A DNA stretch of 64,000 nt, from contig NC_003281.10 of assembly GCF_000002985.6 (NCBI RefSeq), positions 12,958,001 through 13,022,000 on the forward strand, read 5' to 3'. The notes under the pieces were generated by a model. That model was not told where the DNA came from and made no database searches. It worked only from the letters and a program-made list of their open reading frames with translations. The DNA comes from Caenorhabditis elegans (lineage: Eukaryota; Nematoda; Chromadorea; Rhabditida; Rhabditidae). The translations under genes and the position numbers were made by a program. Positions 44,840 through 55,935 of this stretch are shown piece after piece (position 1 is the first letter of the stretch; each line of letters starts with the position of its first letter).

Positions 44840-45838
44840 TTTTTTCCGGCAAATCGGCAAATTGGAAAATTGCCGGAATTTAAAGTTTCATGCAAATTGG
44901 CAAATTGCCAGAATTTAAAATTTCACGCAAATCGGCAAACCGGTAACTTGCCGGAATTTAAAATTTCATGCAAATTGGCAAATTTCCGGACTTTTTTTTT
45001 CAGACAAATCGGCAAGCCGGTAAATTGCCAGAATTTAAAATTTCAGGCAAATCGGCAAACCGGTAACTTGCCGGAATTTAAAATTTCATGCAAATTGGCA
45101 AATTTCCGGACTTTTTTTTCAGACAAATCGGCAAGCCGGTAAATTGTCAGAATTTAAAATTTCAGGCAAATCGGCAAACCGGTAACTTGCCGGAATTTAA
45201 AATTTCATGCAAATTGGCAAATTGCCAGAATTTAAATTTTCAGGCAAATCGGCAAGCCGGTAACTTGCCGGAATTTAAAATTTCATGCAAATTGGCAAAC
45301 CGGTAACTTGCCGGAATTTAAAATTTTATGCAAATTGGCAAATTGCCAGAATTTAAAATTTCCGGTAAATCGGCAAACCGGTAACTTGCCGGAATTTTAA
45401 ATTTCATGCAAATTGGCAAGTTATCAGAATTTAAAATCTCAGGCAAATCGGCAAGCCGGAAAAATTGGCGATTTGCCGAATTCGCCGGAAAACCGTAATT
45501 GCCGAAAATTTTCGGCAAACTGTGGTTTTGCACATTTTTTTTTGGAAATTTAAGATATTCATTTTTAATCGGCAAAATTGTGCGCATCCTATGAATGTTC
45601 CTAAATTTCTTTTGAAAAGTACGATGAAAGCATCTAAAGAAAACGGGAAAGAAATTTCAAAAAGGCACAGTTTTAGGTGTTTCCATCTTATAAAAAGTCC
45701 TTCTAAGCATTTCCGGCAAATCGAAAAACTGGCAAATTGCCGGAGTTGAACATTTCCGGCAAATCGGCAAACCGGCAATTTTCCGATTTGCCGAATTTGT
45801 CGACCAAAAAATTTGCCGAATGGCAATTAATGTACTCT
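44840..45838. repeat. Family E element, 1 kb, with internal amplification
   Basis: The left part is a tandem array of about eight higher-order units (AACCGGTAACTTGCCGGAAT, TTAAAATTTCATGCAAATTG) with a period near 110 bp. The right part carries the family core (CGCATCCTATGAATGTTCC, AAAAAGGCACAGTTTTAGGT) and the closing arm CCAAAAAATTTGCCGAATGG. Confidence 0.8.
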
Positions 45839-45965
45839 ATATTTAAACAAAAATTTCTAAACAATTTGTGTCCCAGAATAATTTGCTTTTTTTCACTTAA
45901 TTTCCTTTTTGCTGTGAACCTTAAATTCGGATTTCCTAGAGCAATTTCTTTATATTGATTTTCAG

Positions 45966-47280
45966 ATGAACCCGGCGCTCTCCCCAGACCAACCATTTTT
46001 CGACAACCGAGTATCATCTTCCTCTCGCATTGAACATATAAACAATGATGGCCCAATGTCATTCACATCTTCTTGTATGAGAGATATGGGAAGGGAGAAG
46101 ATTGAAATTGTCGAACGTGGTCTGCTCCATGCTCTCTATTGTCCAAGAGCACATCATTCGTGTTGCCTTCTGTGCACCCGAATGAAATTTGTCATTAGTC
46201 ACACGAGGAAATGTGTTAGGCGACGGAGGGAGGTGTGCGAGGTGTGCAGTACAGTTGTCTCGATTACGGTATTTCATGCAAGAGTTTGTGACGAAGAAGA
46301 GTGCCAGATTCCGTTTTGTCACGAGATTCGAGATGCGATGGAGGTAATTGATGTCAGAATTTTTCAAAAAAACCGTAGGTTTAGGCTCAGGCTTAGGCTC
46401 AGGCTTAGGCTTAGGTTTAATCCTAGAGAGGGAGTTGGGCTTAGGCTTAGGCGGAGGCTTAGGCTTAGGTTTAAGCTTAGGCTTAGGCTTCGGCTTAGGC
46501 TTAGGCTTAGGCTTAGGCTTAGGCTTAGGCTTAGGCTTAGGATTAGGCTTAGGCTTCTGTTTAGGCTTAGGCTTAGGTCTAGGCTTAGGCTTAGGTTTAG
46601 GCATAGGCTTAAGCTTTGGCTTAGGCTAAGACTTATGCAGTTTTTGATAGGTGTCAAATGTTGGCCAAAGAAAGTTCAAATTTTCTCAGAACTTTTCTTT
46701 GCGGTAATTTCAAAAATTTAAAAGAAAAATATTTTGGCGGGACACTAAAATTCTCATAAACGGTTTTGGCGGGAAATTAAAGTATTCCACACAAAAAAAA
46801 ATTTCGGCAGAAAAAACCTACTTTTGCAGAAAAAATTGACAAGAAATTTCAATTTTGTCACACAAAAAATTTGGCAGAGCCTAATTTTTTCTAGAGCATT
46901 TTGACAGAAAATTGAAGATTTGAAAGAAAAATTTGGCGGGAAATTTAAATTTTTAGAGAAAAAAGTTTCAAAACTCGCGGAAAATTAACCGCCCACCCCT
47001 GGTAGCTATGCGAAATATATTCTTTAATCAATTTACTAAAAATTATACAAAAATCAATTAAATTCCGTTTTAGACATATTCCGCCGGATCCTACCATCTC
47101 TACGATCTCGACCACTTGGTGCATCGAGTCGTCCGTCGCCTACAGGATCTCTCCCCCGATCAACAACTATCAGATGAAGAAGACGGAGAAGCTGAAGTCG
47201 CTGGAGATCAGCACTGGAATTATTTCAAATTTCTCGAGCAAGATCAAGTTGCCGAGGTCTCTTCCACAACAAATGACTAA
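45966..47280 (+). CDS. Small TAZ-type zinc-finger protein
   Basis: Two exons: 45966-46343 and 47074-47280 (585 nt, 194 residues). After about 40 polar residues ([15 protein letters not shown] ...) comes a TAZ zinc finger: [56 protein letters not shown] and [14 protein letters not shown], with the His/Cys triplets expected for three zinc sites. In CBP/p300 TAZ domains bind transactivation domains of transcription factors. Here the domain stands alone, without KIX, bromodomain or acetyltransferase. The C-terminal 69 residues ([20 protein letters not shown], then acidic [11 protein letters not shown]) look helical. Exon 1 begins directly after TTTTCAG, fitting trans-splicing; an upstream exon cannot be excluded. 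It precedes the SLC6 gene by 271 bp on the same strand, possibly an operon. Confidence 0.8.
46374..46636 (+). repeat. Interstitial TTAGGC telomere-like array in an intron
   Basis: About 260 bp of TTAGGC units, nearly perfect from 46,485 to 46,550 and with TTAGGT, TCAGGC and TTCGGC variants outside. It is in the single intron of the TAZ gene, 30 bp after its donor. The Gly-Leu and Pro-Lys ORFs over it are repeat translations. Confidence 0.95.
46660..46990. repeat. E2F/CHR-like degenerate array, third copy
   Basis: Units such as TTTTGGCGGGAAATTAAAG and TTTGGCGGGAAATTTAAAT recur about every 45-60 bp in the same TAZ-gene intron. Confidence 0.65.
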
Positions 47281-47551
47281 TTCATAGTACTTGTTTTTTT
47301 TGCGTTGCCAAACAATATGAAGTGTAAATATTTATAAAGTATTGATTAATTAATTTAATTTTTGATTTGAAGTTGGAAAAAAACTAGGGTCACGTTTTTT
47401 GCCACGTTGTCAAGAGATCGATAAGAGAGGGGAGGAAAATCGATATTCCAATTATTTCATAATTTCTCCTCGAATCAATTGATGGTCAATGAGGAAGCTG
47501 TTTAAAAATTAAGCAGAAGATTTACGAAGAAAATAAAAGAACCAGTGGACA

Positions 47552-50500
47552 ATGGCTCAGTCAAATGCTTTAACAACAACAACAACCGGATCAAGTGCAC
47601 CATCCGTGATTCCTCCAACTGCTCCAACAGCGTCTGTAAAGACAAAGGCACCAACGAAGGGACCTGTTCAACCACAAAAGAAGCCTACTACGGTGGATAA
47701 CGGGAGAAGAGCCTACAGAAATCAAGTGGTGGTAGAGAATGTCGATCGGCAGGCATTTCGTGGTGTAAGTCATTGGATCCTTTTCTCCAAAAAAAAAGAC
47801 GTGGTTTATTTAGGATATGTGGATTTGAGCACGTTTGCATAGTAAAAAGTTTCACGGCAATTTTCAAGTTTAATTCATTTTTAAAAAAATGTTGAGTCAC
47901 CATATGGATTCTAAATGAAACCTATGTCATTTGAAGGAGGTCTTTCAAACTAGCTCGCTACAAAAATTTAGAGCACTTTAAAGTCGATCTGAAACTTTTT
48001 CCGTTCATTTTTCCATATTTTAGACAAACGGCTTTTTTTTTCGGCAAATTGGCAAATTGCCGGAATTGAACATTTCCGAAAATTTCCACATTTCTTTTGA
48101 AAACTTCAGAATTTCCATTTCAATCAGCAGAATTATAAGTGTTTCCGTCTTATAAAAACCCCTCTGAAAAATTCCGGCAAATCGGCAAATTGCCGGAATT
48201 GAGAATTTCCGGCATGTTGGCAAACCGACAATTTGCGGGAATCGAAAATTTCCACTTTTTTTTTTTGGAAACTTCAGAATTTCAATTTCAGCCAGCAAAA
48301 TTTTAAGTGTTTCCGTCTTATCAAAATTCCTCTGAAAATTTCCGGCAAATCTGATATCCGACAAACGGCAAATTGCGGGAATTGAAAATTGCCGGCAAAT
48401 TGGCAAACTGGCAAATTGCCGTAATTGAAAATTTCCGGCAAATCGGCATATTGGCAAATTGCCGGAATTGAAAATTTCCGGTAAATTGGCAAACTTCCAA
48501 TTTGCCGAAAATGAAAATTTCTGGCAAATCGGCACACCTACAAATTGCCGGAATTGAGAATTTCCGGCAAATTGGCAAACCAGAAATTTGCCGAATTTAT
48601 CGACAAACCAATTTGCCGTCCATCCCATATTTAACAAACCTGGAGGACCAAATTAATGTACATTTTTATTACAGATCGAATCGTTTCTGAGTTCTCTCGG
48701 ACAAGCTGTCGGACTCGGAAATATCTGGAGATTCCCAACAACCGCTTATAAAAATGGAGGTTTATCATTTCTCATCGCATACGTTGTATGTGGAATACTG
48801 TTCGCCGTTCCAGCAATTCACATGGAATTCGCTCTGGGACAGTATGCAGCCAAGTCGCCGCCTGCGGCCTTTCGAAGAATGATGCCTATTTTGGAAGGAG
48901 TCGGATGGATGACTTGTCTAGTCGGAGCGATCATAGGTGTCTACTATATGATTGTCATCTCGTGGATAGTTTTGTACCTTTTCAATATAATATACGCTAC
49001 CAAGATCAGCAAGTGTAATAATGATTGGAACAAGAATCGATCGACAATCTGTTATGAAGGTGTCAAGCAGAAGTTATGCAGCGGATATATGCTGAATAGT
49101 TCTCTGGTGATGACCAATTTGACTAGAAATGCGTCAGTGCACAGCAAAATGATGTATATTGATGGAAAGTGCCAGAACGCGACAAATATGAAGTTGGCAG
49201 TCGGGACTGAGCAGTTTTTTACGTATGTTGTGGGGAATCGTTTTTCGAAAAACTAGGCTTTTTATAGCGTTCATAATTATTTGAGCGCGCTTGCTGACAC
49301 GTGGACTACAGGGCTGGGACCAAAAAACAAAAAATTAAAAGTTTTTGAAAAACCAAAACTGGACACACGCATCAGAGCCAAGGGTGGGCGGCAAATTTGC
49401 CGGTTTGCCGATTTGCCGGAAATTTTCATTTTCGGCAAATTGCCTATTTGCCGGATATCAGATTTGCCGGATATGTTTAGATGGATTTTTTTGCCAAACT
49501 GTGCCTTTTTGAAATTTTTTACAGTTTACTTTAGATATTTTTATAGAATTTGCTTACTTTTCAAAATAGAAGTAGGAACATTCATAGGATGCGCACAATT
49601 TTGCAGATTGAAATTGAAATTCTGAAATTTCCAAAAAAATGCGCAAAACGATAATTTTCCGAAAATTTCCGGCACATTCGGCAAATCGACAATTTGCCGA
49701 ATTGCCGGGTATTTTCAAGTCCGGCAATTTGCCAATTTGACGATTTGCCGGATATTTTCAAGTCCGGCAGTTTGCCGGTTTGCCGATTTGCCGGATATTT
49801 TCAAGTCCGGCAGTTTGCCGGTTTGCCGATTTGCCTGAAATTTTCAAGTCCGGCAGTTTTCCGGTTTGCCGATTTGCCGGATATTTTCAAGTCCGGCAAT
49901 TTACCGATTTGCCGCAAACTTCAATTCCTGCAATTTGCCGATTTGCCGGAAAAAATCGTTTGCCGCCCCCCGCCCTTGATCTACGCGAATTGCAGAAAAA
50001 TTTAGACGCGTCTAGACCAGGGGTGTGTGGCAAATTTGCCGGCAAATTTTGAGATTTGCCGCACACCCTCTGATTTCGCAAGACGTCACAATTTTCTAGG
50101 GGAAAAATCCCGCATTTATTGTAGATCAAACCGCTATGGGACAATCTGACACCACGTCGTACATAGAATATCAACCAACAATATAATTTTTTCCAGAAAC
50201 TTTGTTGTCAAACCATCGACAGGCTTTACCGACTTCAACTCGATCAACGTCCCGATGCTCGCCGCAGTTGCTGTCTGCTGGGTCATTGCAATCATTAGTT
50301 TGATACGCGGAATGAAGGCCATCGGAAAACTGTCCTATTACACTGTACTTCTCCCGTATGCTATAATAATTGCACTCATGATTCGCGGGCTTACTCTTGA
50401 AGGCGCCAGTACTGGATTACACTTTCTTTTTTGGGGAAAACCAAATGAATATGGACATTACGATTTTGCTGGGCTTTACGATCCGGACGTTTGGATAGCT

Positions 50501-53130
50501 GCGCTCATGCAAATGTGCTTTTCGCTGTCCATTGGACAAGGTGGACTCATGAATATTGGATCGTATAATAAGAAAACGTACAATTGGTATCGAGTAAGTT
50601 TATTATTATCGTCATTTATATACGGTACCTGGTCTCGAAACGAAAAATTTTTGTTAAAGGTGTGCGCCTTTAAAGAGTACTGTATTCTTGAACTTTCATT
50701 GTTGCGAAATTTTTATTGATTTTTCATATTTTATCGACACATAAAGCGAGAAAAAATCGTCGCTGAAAATTGAATTTATATATTTTTTAAAACATTAAAA
50801 AATTCATTCAATTATATTATTTTTATTGAAAAAAAACTAGGAAAAATCGATAAAAATTTCACAACAATGAAAGTTGAAAGCTACAGTATTCTTTAAAGGC
50901 GCACACCCATTTGCATTTGGCAAAAGTTTCGTCGTTTCGAGACCTGTTCCCGTAATTTTTGCCGCAAAAGTTTGCACCATATTTTTTGCCCAATAATTTC
51001 GAAAATTCAATAAAGGCGCGTAAATTATCTGGAGGAAACTCCCCCGCAGGTACGGTAGCTGGGAAAATTCGTTCGTGCCAGGACCCGAGGTCGTGGCTTA
51101 GGGTATTGAACACAATATTTTTCAACATATTTGACGCGCAAAATATCTCGTAGCGAAAACTACAGTAACTTTTTAAGTGTCGATTTACGGGCTTGATTTT
51201 CGAAACGCAATAAAATAATTTATTTATCGATTGAAAATTGAAATTTAGCAAAAATTTAGAAAGTATTACAAAGAAACGAATAAAAATAGAATATCGCTGT
51301 TACACATTTTTTAAAATTTCCCCCAGTTGAACATTTTCCCAGCTCCGTTTATGGCAGCCCGCCGGCATGACGCAGCGTTTCCTTTTTCAATGCATACACT
51401 CCTTTTCGCGGGTTTCCGGCGTGATCAGGTGGCCGAGTGGTTAAGGCGATGGACTGCTAATCCATTGGGGTTTCCCCGCGTCAAATCTCATCCTGATCGA
51501 ACATTTTTTGTTTCAGGATGCATACTTGGTCGTCTTGTGTGACACGCTCATGTCTCTTCTTGGCGGTACGGCGGTCTTCTCGACTCTCGGCTTCTTGGCC
51601 GAGCAAAGGAACATTTCGATTTCAAATCCAAAAGGCTTCAATGAAGTTGTCCAGGAAGGTCATGCGCTTGCATTTATTGTCTACACTGAAGCAATCGCCC
51701 AAATGCCTTACCCATTCCTCTGGTACGCATTATTTTTCGTAATGCTTTTTCTACTGGGAATTAGTACTGAAATTGGTGAGTTGTTGGCAATTCTAGTTTT
51801 CATCTACATAATTGATATCTGATATCATAAACAAAGTTACAGTAATCATTGAAACAGTGTGTTCTTGTCTTGCGGATCGCTTCCACTACCTTCGCCAACA
51901 CCGCTGGATTACTGTAGTAACAGTTTCAACGACATTCTTTCTATTAGGACTTGTCATGACGTCTGATGTAAGTTGATATGTTAAGTATACATCCTATGTT
52001 TCCCGTATCCAGGCTGGCTTCTATTGGTTCGACCTCTACGACGAGTATAGTGCAGGAGTCTCAGCGACCATTGGAACTGCAATCATGTGCCTCACAGTTT
52101 GCTGGTGCTATGGGCTTGATAATTTTCGAGCAGATATCCGAGAAATGTGGGAAGAACCGGAAAGCCGGCTCGATAAGTACTTGGGACCGGGCGCCTATGT
52201 TTGGACTATTGTCTGGAGATTTGTTACTCCGATCTGTTGTTTGGTTATAATGTTCGCTTGGATATGGGATAAAAAGTACCCATTCAAAGGAGACAGCAAG
52301 AAGTACCCTCCAGTGTTTGATGTATGTTGGATATAGCTTTTTGAATGGCTTAAAATATTTTATTTTCAGGCTTTTGGCTGGTTTGTAGCAGCGCTCCCAT
52401 TTTTCGTTGTTCCAGTGTTTGCAGGTTTTGCAATCAAAAGGTTCAAGGATCTGAATATTGTAAGTTCTCGATAATGTGTGAATTTTCGCGCTCCATTGAC
52501 AAGCCGGACAACGCATGGGAAGTTCGTGTACTTCACACGGACAAATACATTGAGACCGAGCCGCGACGCGACACGCAACGCGCCGTAAATCTGCCCCAGA
52601 TATGGCCAAGCCAAAATGGCCTAGTTCGGCAAACTCTTCCATTTCAATTTATGAGGCACGGATTTCTGGCTTTCCTCATAAATTGAAATGGAATAATTTG
52701 CCGAACTAGGCCATTTTGGCTCGGCCATATCTGGGGTAGATTTACTGCGCGTTGCGTGTCGCGTCGCGGCTCGATTTTAGTTGTAAAACTAAATGTATTT
52801 GTCCGTGTGGAGTACACGACTTTCCCACGGGTTGTCCGGCAGGCGATTGTCAATGGAGCGCGAAAAATTCAATGAGGAAGGCCAGAACCCCGTGATGAGG
52901 GTGGTCAGAAACGCGTATTGTCTAATTTATTAAAAAATAATAATAATTTTCAGCCAATCCGTGGAGTTTTTATGGTTCAAAAACAACACCCCGCTTACGA
53001 TCGAATCAGTGAAAAGTGGCCGGAGTGGAAGCAAAAAATTGGAGATAAACTGCCAGAGCTGGAACCTGGCGAGGATGACTTGGAAGATGGCTTAGAAGGA
53101 TCTGATGACGATTTATTTTATGAGTACTGA
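47552..53130 (+). CDS. snf-7: SLC6 sodium-dependent transporter, probably snf-7
   Basis: Eight exons: 47552-47764, 48675-49222, 50197-50593, 51517-51775, 51843-51967, 52013-52321, 52370-52459 and 52954-53130 (2,118 nt, 705 residues). A 70-residue Thr/Pro-rich cytoplasmic start leads into TM1 with the SLC6 signature LGQAVGLGNIWRFP, then AYKNGGLSFLIAYVV and IHMEFALGQYAA. The large extracellular loop has N-glycosylation sites (NSS, NLT, NAS, NAT) and paired cysteines. Later landmarks: QMCFSLSIGQGGLMNIGSYN in TM6-7, and FLAEQRNISISN. TM1 has AVGLGN instead of the aspartate of monoamine carriers, favouring an amino-acid-like substrate; the substrate is unknown. The C terminus is acidic (LEPGEDDLEDGLEGSDDDLF). 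Symbol from recollection of ZK1010.9. Introns hold family E, G and B elements, a tRNA-like gene and a 410-bp fold-back. Confidence 0.9.
48035..48620. repeat. Family E element with duplicated core, snf-7 intron 1
   Basis: TTTGCCGG arms flank two copies of the core segment (AATTTCAATTTCAGCCAGCA and TAAGTGTTTCCGTCTTAT near 48,120-48,165 and 48,265-48,325). It ends with ACCAATTTGCCGTCCATCCC. Confidence 0.75.
49383..49972. repeat. Family E element, complete, snf-7 intron 2
   Basis: The left end AGGGTGGGCGGCAAATTTGC and the right end ATCGTTTGCCGCCCCCCGCC, CTTG are inverted. The core lies at 49,500-49,670 (TAGAATTTGCTTACTTTTCA, ACATTCATAGGATGCGCAC). A small fragment follows at 50,027-50,066. Confidence 0.8.
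50631..50943. repeat. Family G fold-back, complete, snf-7 intron 3
   Basis: The left end GGTCTCGAAACGAAAAATTT, GGTGTGCGCCTTTAAAGAGT is mirrored by CTTTAAAGGCGCACACCCA and TCGTCGTTTCGAGACC at the right. The arms of about 115 bp also share TTTCATTGTTGCGAAATTTT against its complement; the spacer is AT-rich. Confidence 0.8.
51103..51200. repeat. Family B fragment
   Basis: TTTGACGCGCAAAATATCTC, GTAGCGAAAACTACAGTAAC and CGATTTACGGGCTTGATTTT without the second arm. Confidence 0.6.
51423..51499 (+). tRNA. tRNA-Ser(GCT)-like gene, probable pseudogene
   Basis: Acceptor arms GATCAGG and CCTGATC pair perfectly over 7 bp. The D arm is GCCGAGTGGTTAAGGC. The anticodon arm is ATGGA-CTGCTAA-TCCAT (anticodon GCT). 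A long class II variable arm, GGGGTTTCCCC, follows. The T arm is only about 12 nt (GTCAAATCTCAT) and cannot form the usual 5-bp stem with a TTCRA loop; roughly five bases of the B box are missing. It lies in intron 3 of snf-7, ending 17 bp before exon 4, on the same strand. A damaged internal promoter suggests a pseudogene. Confidence 0.7.
52480..52900. repeat. Family A fold-back, complete, snf-7 intron 7
   Basis: Two family A copies meet head to head. The left arm (about 52,480-52,662) carries ATTTTCGCGCTCCATTGACA and GCCGCGACGCGACACGCAAC. The right arm (52,659-52,895) carries the complements and ends CCAGAACCCCGTG. It occupies most of the 494-bp intron and begins about 20 bp from the donor. 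Confidence 0.85.
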
Positions 53131-53141
53131 GGTGTTTTCTG

Positions 53142-53147
53142 AATAAA
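53142..53147 (+). terminator. Polyadenylation signal AATAAA of snf-7
   Basis: AATAAA 12 bp after the snf-7 stop codon. Confidence 0.7.
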
Positions 53148-53239
53148 GTCGGTTTTTAGAGAATCTTCTTCAAAAAATTGTTTAACATTACGGTCTCGAT
53201 TTGAGGTTTAAGTATAAAAGATCTTATGTCGTATCTTAT

Positions 53240-53948
53240 GTCAATTGCCGTTCGGCAAATTTATTTTATGGCATATTGCCGGTTTCAGTGTCAACAGGAT
53301 TTGCCGAAAGTTTTTGATTTCAGTAAATTGCCGGTTTGCAGTTAGCCAGAAGTTTTCAATTTAGGTAAATTGCCAGTTTGCCGATTTGCCGGAAGTTTTT
53401 GATTTCAGTAATTGCCGGTTTGCCGATAAAACGTTTTTTTATAAGACGAAAACACATAAAACTGCCTTTTTGAAATTTTTTTCCTGTTTTCTTTAGACTA
53501 TTTCATATGTAGAATTTGCTTACTTTTTGAAATTGACGTGCAAACTGCCGATTAAAATCGAAATTCTGAAATTTCCAAAAAAAAATGTGCAAAACCACAA
53601 TTTGCCAAAAACTTGCCGGTTCGCCAATTTGCCGGAAACTTTAATTCCGGCGATTTGCTGACTTGCCGGAAATTTCCAATTTTGGCAATTTGTTGATTTG
53701 CCGATTTGCCGGAAATTCCCAATTCTGGCAATTTGCCGATTTGCCGATTTGCCGCAAAAGTTAGATTCCGGCAATTTGCAGATTTTCCGGAAACTTCAAG
53801 TCCGGCAACTTGTCGATTTTCCGGTAATGTAAATTCCGTTATATCGGCAAATTGCAGGAATTTTAAATTCTGGCAATCTGCTGATTTGCCGGAAATTTCC
53901 AATTCCGGCAATTTGCCAATTTGTCGGAAAAATCTTTTGCCGCCCAAC
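53240..53948. repeat. Family E element, complete
   Basis: Begins GTCAATTGCCGTTCGGCAAA and ends TCTTTTGCCGCCCAACTCC. The core is at 53,440-53,620 (TGCCTTTTTGAAATTTTTTT, TTTGCTTACTTTTTG, AATGTGCAAAACCACAATTT). It starts about 90 bp after the snf-7 polyadenylation signal. Confidence 0.75.
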
Positions 53949-54437
53949 TCCGGTTTTATTTTCATCCCTATATTTGAAAAATTTCACCTTAAAAACTTCC
54001 ACCGATGTGTCTCTTTTTTTCCCTTGAACTTGTTGTGTTAGTTTGCCAGTCAGTTAGCATTATCTCCGTCCGTCCTGTCAGTTTTTTTCCGTTTCTCCTT
54101 TTCCTGTCGACCGACAATCATCTCCACACCATCTTGTCTTCTTCACCGAATTCGGAATGATGTCAGACTGTGAGAGTAAATGGATTGGAATGGCAGGTCA
54201 CACACACACACATATACTTACAACCAGATCAGAGAATAAATGAGTCGATTGGGAAACACTGACGGTTTTACCATTGATCATTTGATTTTTTGTTCGAAAA
54301 ACGGTTTGCAAAACTTGGAAACTACATTATTGTTCCAGTTTCAACTTGTTTCTTCTGTTCGCAGTTATGTACTCTAATTTTAAAGTGAAAGCACTTTTTT
54401 TAGAATAACTTCGTAGGGTCAAATCAACAAGCACTTA

Positions 54438-55168
54438 AAGGTGGAGTATCGTCAGTGGGGAAATTGCCTTAAAACACGCATATGGTACCACAATGACCGA
54501 ATATCATGATAAAAAAATTCAAAAAAAATTTCTAAATTTTATATGATTTTTTGAAAATTGAAAAAATCTCAGTTTTTGCCCAAATCCTATTTGAATTACC
54601 GCCAATTGGATCTGTTCGATGGGGCGCGCTTGCACGTTTTTAAATTTATTTATTTTATTTATTCTTATTTTCCACAGATTTTTAATGTTCTCGGTGTACT
54701 TTTGCTTGAATTTTGAAGAAAAAGTCAAAATAAATGCAAAATTTCGATTAAAAAGCACGCTTACAGGCGTAAAAATCAAAAAGTAACGCTTTTAAACGAT
54801 TTCACACCTGAATTAATTAATTTCACTGATTTACGCCTGTAGACGTACTTTTTAATCGAAAATTTGCATTTATTTTGACTTTTCTTCTAAAATTGAAGCA
54901 AAAATACACCGAAATCATCAAAAATCGGTGGAAAATAACAAAAAATAAAATTAATAAATTTTAAAACGTGCAAGCGCGCTCCATCGAACAAATACAATTG
55001 GCGGTAATTCAAATAGGAATTAGGCAAAAACTGAGATTTTTTCAATTTTCAAAAAATCATATAAAATTTAGAAAATTTTTTTGAATTTTTTTATCATGAT
55101 ATTCGGTCATTGTGGTACCATAGGCGTGTTTTAAAGCAATTTCCCCACTGGCGCTACTCCACCTCTAA
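54438..55168. repeat. Family H fold-back, complete
   Basis: The ends AGGTGGAGTATCGTCAGTGG and CCACTGGCGCTACTCCACCT are inverted. Inside, TGGTACCACAATGACCGAAT pairs with ATTCGGTCATTGTGGTACCA, and GTTCGATGGGGCGCGCTTGC with GCAAGCGCGCTCCATCGAAC. The arms reach about 350 bp around a short AT-rich centre. The flanking bases CTTAAA and CTAAATTAA suggest a TTAA-like target. Confidence 0.85.
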
Positions 55169-55335
55169 ATTAATTCTACAATTTTAATTTAATTCATGAT
55201 TAAAATTTCTCAAAAAGCGCAAAAAAAAATCAGCCAAGTCTTCACAAACTTGATGTGAGACAGTTCTTTTCAGTTTGAAATCTAATATAATAATATATTA
55301 CCCGGGCTCGAAATGTTAAGATTTTGGCCCCGAAA

Positions 55336-55935
55336 CTACGGTACCCGGTCTCGACACGGCAATTTTTCGTTTAGCACAAAGAGTGCGCTTTTAATGGGTA
55401 CTGTAGTTTCAAACTATTGTTGCTCTGGTGTTTTCATAAATTTTTAACATTTTTTTTGTTAAAAGAACTAGATTACAGTTAAAGGCGCACACCTTTTTGC
55501 ATCTTACAAAAAAAATTAATTTTTTCACAAATGTTTTTATGTAGTTCAAATTTAAAAAAAGGGGAAAAAGTCAATTTGTCAGTTTCAGCAGTTTCAGCAT
55601 TTGTGGTAGTTTCAAAAAGTTTGGTCAATTTGGGCAAAATTGCCAATTTCAGCAATTTCAACAATTTAAACGACTTCGAAATTTTTGGCAATTCCGGCAA
55701 TTTTGGCAATTTCGGCAACTGTGAATAGTGGGAGAATTTGGACAAACCTAGAAATTTCAAAACTTTCGGCAGTTTCGGAATTTTCGGCAATTTCAAAAAA
55801 TGGTTGAAATTTCAGCGATTAAAAATATTCGGCAGTTATGGAAATTTTGCCAATTTCAGCAATTTCAAAACATTTGGCAGTTTCAAAAAGTTTTGCCAAT
55901 TTGGGAAAACTTGGCAATTTCACAGATTTGGGTAA
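55336..55935. repeat. Family G fragment followed by a TTTCGGCAATTT short repeat
   Basis: 55,336-55,500 has CGGTCTCGACACGGCAATTT, a GTGCGCTTTTAATGGGTACT block and AAAGGCGCACACCTTTTTGC. 55,600-55,925 is an irregular repetition of TTTCGGCAATTTC-type words. No gene is seen from 53,150 to 58,106 apart from these. Confidence 0.55.

Noticed and set aside
46348-46657. ORFs with Gly-Leu, Pro-Lys or Leu-Ser dipeptide repeats on both strands
   Set aside because: They are translations of the TTAGGC telomere-like array; all frames of such an array are open.
52061-52642. 193-codon minus-strand ORF across snf-7 exons 6 and 7
   Set aside because: Antisense of well-supported SLC6 exons, extended by the family A hairpin.
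55479-55796. Leu/Lys/Pro-rich ORF of 105 codons
   Set aside because: It reads through a short TTTCGGCAATTT repeat and a family G fragment.
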